DNA from: Bradyrhizobium uaiense
GTDB taxonomy: Bacteria; Pseudomonadota; Alphaproteobacteria; Rhizobiales; Xanthobacteraceae
Reading direction: 5' to 3'
Length of the DNA stretch: 33,017 bases
Assembly (NCBI RefSeq): GCF_010811875.1
Contig: NZ_VKHP01000086.1
Coordinates: forward strand, 1 to 33,017
The first letter of the stretch is position 1. The number at the start of each line of letters is the position of its first letter. Shown one piece after another: positions 1-6,746 of the stretch. The position numbers and the translations under genes are program-made. The notes under the pieces were generated by a model, which worked only from the letters and a program-made list of their open reading frames with translations, made no database searches and was not told the origin of the DNA.

Positions 1-120
1 TTCTCAAAGCTCAAGCAGTTCCGACGTGTCGCAACCCGCTTCGAAAAAACGGCCCGGAATTACCGGGCCGTCGTCACTCTCGCTGCCATTGTTCTATGGA
101 TGCGCTAGTGTCCACACCAC
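1..120 (+). mobile_element. 3' end of an IS5-family (IS427-like) insertion sequence
   Basis: Frame 1 reads as the last 35 residues of a transposase, running FSKLKQFRRVATRFEKTARN and ending in TLAAIVLWMR with a TAG at 106-108. This Lys/Arg-rich ending, with KQFRR, ATRFEKTARN and a hydrophobic stretch before the stop, is the usual C-terminus of IS5-family (IS427 group) DDE transposases. The short sequence after the stop, TGTCCACACCAC, probably contains the element's right inverted repeat. CTAG follows at 121-124, which fits the YTAR-type target that IS5 relatives prefer. The rest of the element lies left of the window, so neither the left repeat nor a target duplication can be checked. The next gene begins abruptly at this edge, so the element appears to have truncated it. 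Confidence 0.8.
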
Positions 121-888
121 CTAGGGCTCAAGAAGCCAATTACGGTCACTCGGCGGGATGATGACCAAGGCGTCCGGTACGATTTGGTGTGCGGTCAGGG
201 AAGACTGGAAGCTTTTGTCGAGCTTGGAGAATCGGAGATTCCGGCGTTCGTTATCGAAGGGAGCGTGGAAGATTGCATGATCAAGAGCCTGGTGGAGAAT
301 TGCGCGAGGCGCCAACATCAAGCGATTGATCTCCTGCATGACATCGGCGGTATGAAGCAGCGCGGCTACTCCGATCCGGAGATCGCCAAGAAGACGGGCC
401 TATCTCTAGAATATGTTCGAGGCGTCGGCCGGTTGCTGGCACAAGGAGAGCAGCGTCTCCTGCGCGCGGTCGAGGTCGGGCATATTCCCGTCAGTGTTGC
501 GGTACAGATCGCCGATGCCGACGACGTCGGCATACAGGAGGCGTTGCACCAAGCCTATGAGAAGAACCTCCTGCGTGGGCGCAAATTGCTGATTGCAAAG
601 CGTATCGTCGAAAGTCGGCGACGGCGCGGACGAGGAGTGCGAGACGCGGCTGAGAAGGGCGCAAAACTTTCCTCTCGCTCCCTGATCAGGGCTTATCGGG
701 AAGACACTGATCGGAAGCGCCTTCTCATTCGCAGAGCTGACGCTACCAGGAATCGCCTCATTTTCATTGCCCACGCCATGCGGGAACTTCTTGGCGACGA
801 AAGGTTCGTTACCCTCCTAAAATCCGAGAAGCTCGATACGCTCCCTAAGAAGCTAGTCAGTCGGATGCAACGAGGGGATGTCGCATAA
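121..888 (+). pseudogene. 5'-truncated ParB-like partition protein, cut at the IS edge
   Basis: The open frame runs back from the stop at 886-888 to the IS boundary near 121 without a start codon in a plausible place. Translation upstream of the TTG at 184 gives LGLKKPITVTRR and further ParB-like residues, so the native N-terminus is missing. What remains shows the ParB N-terminal fold: the nucleotide-box sequence CGQGRLEAF (usually GEHR-type), SLVENCARR matching ENxxRR, then a helix-turn-helix (GYSDPEIAKKTGLS) and a basic C-terminal half. If translated from TTG 184 it would give 234 residues without the first ParB strand. The downstream gene is a second ParB/RepB-like protein that starts on the last base of this stop codon (TAATG), so the two were translationally coupled. 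Such tandem pairs are common in rhizobial plasmids and symbiosis islands. Whether the remnant still acts is unknown. Confidence 0.75.
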
Positions 889-1787
889 TGAACCGCAAGC
901 CTGACAGGCGGCCCATTGCAATGGCGTTCGAGCGCGATCGGGTGATGATCTCGGTCAATTCAATTCAGCCACTACGCTTGATCAGCGACGCGATCAAGAA
1001 GACTCCGAAATACAGCCAGATCCAGTCTTCCGTGAGAGAAATTGGGCTCGTCGAGCCACTTATAGTGGCACGTGACCGCAGCGAGAAAGGCAAATACCTT
1101 CTTCTCGATGGACACCTTCGCTTGGCGGTCCTCCAGGAACTCGACGTCATCGAGACGCCGTGTCTGATCGCCACGGATGACGAGGCATATACATATAATA
1201 AGAGGGTCAGCCGGATCGCTATCGTTCAGGAACGCAACATGATCCTGGGAGCAATCAGGCGGGGTGTATCAGAGGAGAGAATCGCCAAGGTGCTTAACGT
1301 CAACGTTTCTCACGTGCGATTGAAGAAGCGCTTGCTCGAGGGAATCTGCCCCGAAACCGTTGAATTGCTGAAGGACAAGCATGTCCCCATCGCAACGTTC
1401 ACGGAACTGCGGAAGCTGCAGCCGATGCGCCAGATCGAAGCGGCACAGCTTATGGTGACGATGAATAAATATTCCAGCACGTATGCGAAATCGATCGTCG
1501 GAGCGACGCCACAGAGTCAGCTGGTTGAGGCGGCAAAGCCGAAGCAAATTGACGGTCTCACTGATGAACAGATCGCGCTAATGGAACAGGAATCCGCCAA
1601 TTTAGATCGTGAATTCCGCCTCATGGAACAGTCATACGGCTCAGACCACCTCGATCTTGTTGTTGCGACCGGCTACCTCCATCGATTGATCGAGAGCGCG
1701 CGCGTCGTTCGCTATCTCGCGCAGCATTTTCCCGAGCTTCTGGCCGAATTTCAGAAGATCGCAGAACAACAGAGATCAGCGGCTTGA
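888..1787 (+). CDS. RepB/ParB-like plasmid partition protein
   Basis: A 299-residue protein with the ParB/RepB layout. The N-terminal domain has the motif LLLDGHLRLAVLQEL (box II-like) at about residues 71-85 and an ERNMI segment at about 113 that corresponds to the ENxxR motif. A helix-turn-helix follows at about 124-145 (GVSEERIAKVLNVNVSHV), then a C-terminal region like that of RepB-type plasmid partition proteins. ParB family proteins bind centromere-like DNA and, with a ParA ATPase, segregate replicons; many chromosomal island copies have become regulators. No ParA gene and no obvious parS repeat is visible here, so active partition from this locus cannot be shown. The start is ATG 888, overlapping the upstream stop by one base. 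Length and motifs look intact, unlike its truncated upstream partner. Sequence to the right is decayed. Confidence 0.8.
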   Translation: MNRKPDRRPIAMAFERDRVMISVNSIQPLRLISDAIKKTPKYSQIQSSVREIGLVEPLIVARDRSEKGKYLLLDGHLRLAVLQELDVIETPCLIATDDEAYTYNKRVSRIAIVQERNMILGAIRRGVSEERIAKVLNVNVSHVRLKKRLLEGICPETVELLKDKHVPIATFTELRKLQPMRQIEAAQLMVTMNKYSSTYAKSIVGATPQSQLVEAAKPKQIDGLTDEQIALMEQESANLDREFRLMEQSYGSDHLDLVVATGYLHRLIESARVVRYLAQHFPELLAEFQKIAEQQRSAA

Positions 1788-2387
1788 GTAGTCCGCAGAA
1801 AATCTCCTCAATCACCACGTCGAGCTCGTCGATGAAGTCAAGTTCATTCCCATCGATGCGCTTCCGCCAATAATGGCGGATCTGAGAGTCGTCCCTCTTG
1901 TTCCGCGCTCGCTCGTTGAACGTGCATAAATGAAACCGAACGACGGTATCGGGAGCAATCCACTCCGACATTACTGAATTCAAGTGGCACGGAGCCATCG
2001 AAGGGCCGGAACGGTTATGGCTGCCCTTTCGGCGAACCACGCCACCCGATGATCAAAAACGCCGAGCCGTGGCCTTCGCTCAGGTTATTCCCGCAAAGCT
2101 AACCATCGATCTCGAACAACCGAAGCAACTACTTCGAACCCGGACGAGCCGAGTCCATCAAGTCAGCATCGAAACATAAACGGGGCTCTTGGACCGTCAT
2201 CGTATGAAAGCGTAGGAAACTCTGGTTTGACGATATCGCAACAGAAGTCTAATGCCTTGATTTCATTGGGTCGCTGGAAGACCATAGCATGAACGAGGGG
2301 CAGATTTATCTGGGCCCTTCCATAGCAAACCGTGGTCCTCAGTGTGGAGTGTGATCATGGCCGAAGTTCTCTTCCGCGCGGGTAAGG
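1788..2387 (+). other. Decayed region with unrecognised coding remnants
   Basis: No intact gene is recognised in these 600 bases. Two open stretches look once-coding: a 44-codon plus-strand stretch (1792-1926, ending LVPRSLVERA) and an 81-codon stretch without a start codon (1934-2176, TAA at 2177) containing GAIEGPERLWLPF. A competing minus-strand frame over 1790-1975 is also fairly hydrophilic, so the true coding strand is not settled. A perfect six-base hairpin (CCGCCA, loop ATAA, TGGCGG) lies at 1864-1879. I could not assign any of these to a family. Confidence 0.3.
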
Positions 2388-2574
2388 TCGGCAGCGATAC
2401 GCAACCTCGAAACGGGTGACGCTGGAATGACCCTCGGGACATTCCTCACCGCTCTATGGCTTCTCGATCTGTCGCCAGCCTTAATGACTGCGCTTGATCC
2501 AGCGAAGGGGCGAAATGGCCCGGATGCCAAAACGAGTAAGGCCAGCTGCGCACATGAACCTTGACCAGCTCTGA
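2388..2574 (+). pseudogene. Degraded HipB-like antitoxin remnant
   Basis: Frame 0 from 2388 reads SAAIRNLETGDAGMTLGTF followed by LTALWLLDLSPALMTALDPA. This matches the end of an XRE helix-turn-helix and the following region of HipB-type antitoxins, which typically read TIRNLE-GDPGVSLGTF-LxVLWALGL-xxxxxxxDP. The reading then shifts to frame 1 at about 2515, giving MARMPKRVRPAAH, which resembles the usual LPKRVR ending of these proteins. The N-terminal half is missing or scrambled and at least one frameshift is needed, so it is not functional. It lies directly before the HipA-like remnant, in the order expected for hipBA. The identification is by eye, from recalled family patterns. Confidence 0.5.
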
Positions 2575-2848
2575 ATGCTATGTCTTCGCGCACCTTCCGA
2601 TTAGCCCAAGCTGCTCTAGCGCGATCGCTGCGTAAGAACCCCTGGCGCGCGCCTTTGGCGAATTCGGCTATGCCGGGTCGTGGCTCCGGCATCCGCACGT
2701 CGTCGCATTGGATCGCACTGATTTGCCGCTTTCCCGCGAACGCTCAGCGGCTGCAACCGGATTGTCGGAGCGGCGTCTCCACGAAGTCGATCTACTCCTG
2801 AACGGAGCGCCGCGCCTGACGTCGAGATGTCTCTCTCCGTCTCCGTAA
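2561..2848 (+). pseudogene. Degraded HipA-like kinase toxin, N-terminal remnant
   Basis: A TTG at 2561 opens MTSSECYVFAHLP, very close to the usual start of HipA-family proteins of the short-lead type (MTSECYVYxxLPG). The frame meets a TAA at 2633-2635. Beyond it, the same frame continues with FGEFGYAGSWLRHPHVVALD and RTDLPL, matching the HipA N-terminal pattern F-x-Y-xxSWLxxPxAxxLDxxxLPL, and then LSERRLHEVDLLLNGAPRL, which resembles the HipA segment before the DRxGAL motif. The part between LPL and LSE is deleted compared with intact HipA. The kinase core is absent and the frame ends at 2846-2848. With the HipB-like remnant just upstream this marks a dead hipBA module. Confidence 0.55.
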
Positions 2849-2990
2849 AGCTCTATCGAGGAGCTAGCCCGGACATATCTCGCTAGGGCTAACGGCTTCC
2901 CGACTCTCGTGGGACTTGTCGAGGCGACAAATCCCTCGAGGAGATGGGTCTGGATGGGGACCTGATGGTCGCTCATTCCTCGCCCCATGC

Positions 2991-3010
2991 GCGACGCGTT
3001 ACCGCGTCGC
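2991..3010. repeat. Perfect 8-bp hairpin enclosing the oxidase-operon stop codon
   Basis: GCGACGCG (2991-2998) and CGCGTCGC (3003-3010) form a perfect stem with a four-base loop, TTAC. The loop contains the minus-strand TAA stop codon of the multicopper oxidase gene. There is no run of T on the minus-strand downstream side, so it is not a standard intrinsic terminator, though the GC-only stem could still protect the 3' end or slow transcription. Confidence 0.5.
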
Positions 3011-5176
3011 GCCCGCTGGCTTGGTGTGATGCATGCCCGGCATTCCGAGCCCGCCGCCTACTGCGTTAAGATCGGGTACGATCGCGATGTTGGCCATCAT
3101 GCCGGCATCCTCGTGGTCCAGTATGTGACAATGCAGGACGTATTCGCCGATGTACCTCTCATACCGTGTCCTGACCCGGATTTGATAGTTGTTCTCAACG
3201 ATGATCGTGTCGCGGAACGTGTGCCACATGCCGCAGTACTGGTTGGCAAGTTGCTGCTGGTCGGATGATACGATATCTGGCCGGCAGGTGCCGTCGGCAT
3301 TGTAGATCGAGACACGCTGACCACTGGCATTGGTGGTGGTCACGTCCATGACCTGGAACGGATTGACGTGGATATGGAAGATGTGCGGCTCGCCCTGCGA
3401 GGTGAGCAGCCAGTCGTCCGTTGTGTTCACCTCGCGGGTGAAGTTCACCACGTCGGGATCGTATGATTTGCCGTTGATCGTGAAAGCCGGGAAGTTGATG
3501 ACGAAATCGGCCTGCTGCTCCTGGCCGTCGACCTTGGGCGGGGACAACATTTCGAACGGCGACCACGGCCGCAGGTCGCCAGCGCGCAGTCCGGTGCGGA
3601 CGGCGTCCGGCAACTGCGGATTGGCGTCGTACAGCACCTTGCCGACATATACCTGAAGGTCACCGGTCACCGCCTGGCCGCCTCGCACGTGGACATAGGC
3701 CAGCAATTGCGGCGTCGATGGTCCCTGGCCTCCACCCTTGCCATTGGATACGCGCTCCGCCGGCGGCGCCGCCTGATTGAGCAGGCAGTAGTCGCCGTCC
3801 GATGGGAACACCACGAGGACGTCGCTGCGGTATCCGGGCTGGAGGTAATTCGACTCGAGCACGCCCCCGACCTCTGACGCGTGGATGGTACGTATCTTGG
3901 TTCGCGTCAGCCCGTCCGATGCGAACTCGAACTGCGGAACCAGCGTATCGGGCGTGGCATTGCAGGCAGCCAGGAGATCGGCCTTCTTCTGCTGCCGGTT
4001 GCCACTCAGCGCCGAAGCCGCGATCAGGTTATTCGCGCCGACCGGCGTCGCGCGCACGACCTGCACGTTGATGGTGTCGTGGATGCCGGCATGCACGAAG
4101 CGCCAGCGCTGGATCTCACCGGCCGGCACAGTGAGCGTCGGCTGCACGACGCCATTGATGCTGGTGAACCGGCCGTTGGTGTCCCAGATGCTCGGCGAGT
4201 CGAGTTGCAGCGCGAAATTCTCGACGACGCCGGCGCTCACAGGGTTGCCGGGGGTCGGCAGCGGGCACGTCCAGGGCGCGTTCGCGATGTCGGGACCGCT
4301 GTTGACGTTGTAGAGTCCTTTGGTCGTGTAGATTTGCTGCCACGGACCGCCTTGCTGGTTTGACTGGTTAGCAAAGCAGGCATAAGCGATCTGCTGGAAC
4401 AGGAAGAGCTGCTCCTTCAGCGGCACTCCGTTGGCGGAATGCAACACGGTGTCGATGTCGGCAACAGGATGAGGGTTCTGCGGCGACGACGGCGTGTACG
4501 GACGTTCGCCCTTGACAACCAGCACACCCGAGGCGCCGCTCGCTACCTGCACAGCCGTCGAGCCATGGCGGTGCGCGTGATACCAGAACGTCCCCGCTGG
4601 ATGGTCGGCCGGGATATTGATCTCGTACGGAAACTTGGTCTGCGGCGCGATGTTGAGCAGGACGTTGTCGCCGTTGCCGGCCGGCGATACGTGCAGGCCA
4701 TGCGTATGCAGATTGGTGGTGTTGAAGCAGCCAACGCCGGACGGCAAGCTGAGGCCCGACGGAGGATCCGTGAGGCAGCTCGGATCGTTCTTGTCGAGAG
4801 CATTGATCAAATCGACGCGCAGCGTGTCGCCCGGCTTGACGTAGATCACTGGGCCCGACTTGCAGCCACCGTAGGACCGCAGCTCGACCGGATCCATGCC
4901 GTCCTTCTGCGGATCAGTGGGATCGGGGTTATTGATAAAGAAGCGGCCGCGCACGAAGTTCAGCACCGCGGAGACGATCGCGCCGTTGCGCGAGATCGAC
5001 CCTTGCGGCTGGCAGCCACCGGCAGCCGGCGCTATGGCCTCTAACTGCAGGACGCCGCCCTGCCCAGGCAGCATTGGCGGTGCTTCAAAGGCACGGGGAC
5101 CAGGCGCCGCCAGGACCGGCTGAGCCAGTCCGAACGCGGCGACGAAAAGAACAATGCGCGGGAAGGCTTTCATCAT
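2999..5176 (-). CDS. Exported multicopper oxidase (laccase-like)
   Basis: A 725-residue protein with a Sec signal peptide (about residues 1-23: basic start, hydrophobic core, VLA-A cleavage pattern) and all four copper-binding motifs of multicopper oxidases: HTHG at 157-160, WYHAH at 199-202, HIFHIH at 598-603, and HCH-x3-H-x4-M at 682-693. The Met at 693 sits in the axial position of the type 1 copper, which usually means a lower redox potential than in high-potential fungal laccases. The family oxidises phenols, metal ions or bilirubin and reduces oxygen to water. At 725 residues it is longer than a typical bacterial laccase (about 450-600), with extra sequence between the cupredoxin domains. 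It starts at ATG 5176 after an AAGGGGA ribosome site, nine bases after the LodB-like stop, so it is the last gene of the oxidase operon. The physiological substrate is not visible. Confidence 0.9.
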   Translation of the reverse strand: MMKAFPRIVLFVAAFGLAQPVLAAPGPRAFEAPPMLPGQGGVLQLEAIAPAAGGCQPQGSISRNGAIVSAVLNFVRGRFFINNPDPTDPQKDGMDPVELRSYGGCKSGPVIYVKPGDTLRVDLINALDKNDPSCLTDPPSGLSLPSGVGCFNTTNLHTHGLHVSPAGNGDNVLLNIAPQTKFPYEINIPADHPAGTFWYHAHRHGSTAVQVASGASGVLVVKGERPYTPSSPQNPHPVADIDTVLHSANGVPLKEQLFLFQQIAYACFANQSNQQGGPWQQIYTTKGLYNVNSGPDIANAPWTCPLPTPGNPVSAGVVENFALQLDSPSIWDTNGRFTSINGVVQPTLTVPAGEIQRWRFVHAGIHDTINVQVVRATPVGANNLIAASALSGNRQQKKADLLAACNATPDTLVPQFEFASDGLTRTKIRTIHASEVGGVLESNYLQPGYRSDVLVVFPSDGDYCLLNQAAPPAERVSNGKGGGQGPSTPQLLAYVHVRGGQAVTGDLQVYVGKVLYDANPQLPDAVRTGLRAGDLRPWSPFEMLSPPKVDGQEQQADFVINFPAFTINGKSYDPDVVNFTREVNTTDDWLLTSQGEPHIFHIHVNPFQVMDVTTTNASGQRVSIYNADGTCRPDIVSSDQQQLANQYCGMWHTFRDTIIVENNYQIRVRTRYERYIGEYVLHCHILDHEDAGMMANIAIVPDLNAVGGGLGMPGMHHTKPAGATR

Positions 5177-5185
5177 GTTTTCCCC

Positions 5186-6286
5186 TTACTGGTGTGGAGA
5201 ACTGCTCGAAGAGACATCGGAGCACCGGCGCCGCCAGAACGGCCGATCGGCCCACCGCGATTCGCTGACGTAGTGCTCACGCAGCGCGGCCTCATAGGCC
5301 GCCGCCTCACGCGCGACCCACGCTCCATAGTGGTCGAGGGCGGTACCGTCGTTGCGGACAAGGCAGTCGCCGGCGGCATAGGCGGCGAAGACTCCCGACC
5401 GCATCGCCTTGGCCACTCCATGCCCCGAGATCGGATCGAAGGCACTGGCGGCATCGCCGACGCAGAGGAGACGGAAGCCGACAGGCATTGCGGCAAATCG
5501 GCCACCCGCCGCTACGAGCCGGGGCGCGTCGAGTCGACTGATCTTGCGCGCGATTGCCGAGATGAAGTGCGTCTTCGTGAGAGCCGCGTGCCAACCGTGC
5601 GGCTTGTTCAGCCGGAGACCGCGCGCAATGTCGGCGTCGGTCATGCAGACGAAAGCGTGCCGGCCCTCCCCCAGCGACATCGTGTACCACCACCCGTCGT
5701 CGAAGGCCTCAACGAGCAGCTCCGGTGCGGTTTGTTCGGAAGTCGTGCCCTCTGCGTAGGCGGCCACCAGACGGTCCTGCGACCTCGCTCGCCGTCCCTG
5801 CCGGCGTACCAGCGCATTGGCGCGGCCCGTCGCGTCGATCACCAGTCGCGCCGCATGCCTCCCGCCGTCACCGCAATCGACCGACCAACCGTCCGCATCG
5901 CGCTCCAGATCTGAAACCTTCGCGTCGATGCGCGTGGCTGCGCTGGACGCCGCGGATGCGAACCAGTCGTCGAAGCGCGCGCGATCCACTCGCCATGCCG
6001 GCCCGCGCGCCTCGAGCAGCATCTCGCTCGACCGCAGACCCGCCTCACCCCAGGCGGTGAACGTGTGGTGCGACGGCGCAAAACCCTGGGCGAGGAAAGC
6101 AGACCACAGACCGAGGTGGCGCAGCACGGGCGGCGCAAGCGGCGACAGAACCTCGCCGCGGCAGGGTCGTTTCTCAACCGGAGCGACCATGAGCACCCGG
6201 AGGTCCGGCGCGAAAATCGCAAGCATACGGGCGGCTGCCGCCCCGGCCGGCCCTGCGCCTGCGATCAGTATGTCGAACGTACCCAA
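5186..6286 (-). CDS. LodB-like FAD-dependent maturation oxidoreductase
   Basis: A 366-residue flavoprotein with the dinucleotide-binding start FDILIAGAGPAG (glycines 10-15), DATG at 151-154, and the second FAD signature CVGDAASAFDPISGHG at about 275-290. This is the group that includes LodB and GoxB, halogenase-like flavoproteins that install the cysteine tryptophylquinone cofactor of LodA-type oxidases in the cytoplasm. The assignment as LodB rests on the fold plus the gene two positions upstream, which is clearly LodA-like; FAD monooxygenases in general share the motifs. The only sensible start is TTG 6286, which gives the usual short lead before the Rossmann strand. It begins three bases after the stop of the small upstream gene, so the two are co-transcribed and probably coupled. 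It lacks a signal peptide. Confidence 0.85.
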   Translation of the reverse strand: MGTFDILIAGAGPAGAAAARMLAIFAPDLRVLMVAPVEKRPCRGEVLSPLAPPVLRHLGLWSAFLAQGFAPSHHTFTAWGEAGLRSSEMLLEARGPAWRVDRARFDDWFASAASSAATRIDAKVSDLERDADGWSVDCGDGGRHAARLVIDATGRANALVRRQGRRARSQDRLVAAYAEGTTSEQTAPELLVEAFDDGWWYTMSLGEGRHAFVCMTDADIARGLRLNKPHGWHAALTKTHFISAIARKISRLDAPRLVAAGGRFAAMPVGFRLLCVGDAASAFDPISGHGVAKAMRSGVFAAYAAGDCLVRNDGTALDHYGAWVAREAAAYEAALREHYVSESRWADRPFWRRRCSDVSSSSSPHQ

Positions 6287-6289
6287 GGA

Positions 6290-6706
6290 TCAGTCCGCCC
6301 GGACAGCATAGAAGGACGCCACAACGCCGGCCGGAGCCACGGTACCCGGAGAGCCGCCACTGTGCGGTATGGTCCGGATCACCGAGCCTACGATGGCCGG
6401 ACGTTGATCGACGCCGTTTGGCCATGACGATATCAGCGATCCCCAATAGTCGTAGATCCATTGCTCGCCGCTCACGATGCCAGTACCCTGGAAGCGCACT
6501 TGCATGGGCGAGCCGTAGGCGCGCGAGCCTTTCAAGGCGAGCGACCAGCCCGGGCCCCCGATCGTCCCGGCAAGGAACTGCATCGGCGCTTCGACGATCT
6601 CGATTGTGCCGCGGCCGAATTCAAGGTTGTTGAAGTCGGTGTTAATATCAGGCTGGTTGACAAGGCTGCGATAGGTCCAATGTCCGACGAAAGGATTGTC
6701 GCTCAT
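6290..6706 (-). CDS. Small uncharacterised protein in the LodA/LodB operon, possible beta-barrel
   Basis: A 138-residue protein starting at ATG 6706 with a GAGG ribosome site six bases upstream; a longer frame extends back into the LodA-like gene but has no ribosome site. It is rich in Gly, Trp and alternating hydrophobic residues. Near the N-terminus it has FVGHWTYRSL, a Gly-x-Trp start like that of lipocalin or avidin-type barrels. It ends in APAGVVASFYAVRAD. No signal peptide or membrane segment is seen. It sits between lodA-like and lodB-like genes, so a role with the quinone oxidase (chaperone, subunit or substrate binding) is a reasonable inference. I do not recognise a named family. 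Confidence 0.75.
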   Translation of the reverse strand: MSDNPFVGHWTYRSLVNQPDINTDFNNLEFGRGTIEIVEAPMQFLAGTIGGPGWSLALKGSRAYGSPMQVRFQGTGIVSGEQWIYDYWGSLISSWPNGVDQRPAIVGSVIRTIPHSGGSPGTVAPAGVVASFYAVRAD

Positions 6707-6746
6707 GATGCCTCGCTTGTTGGGTTCGTGGGTCGGTCGCGGCCGA

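Noticed and set aside
2991..3010. Intrinsic terminator of the oxidase operon
   Set aside because: The stem is perfect, but it encloses the stop codon and no T run follows on the minus strand.
3881..4363. Long plus-strand frames inside the multicopper oxidase, oxidase and flavoprotein genes
   Set aside because: They are antisense or out-of-frame shadows of strong minus-strand genes, rich in Arg/Ala/Pro, with no family motifs or ribosome sites.
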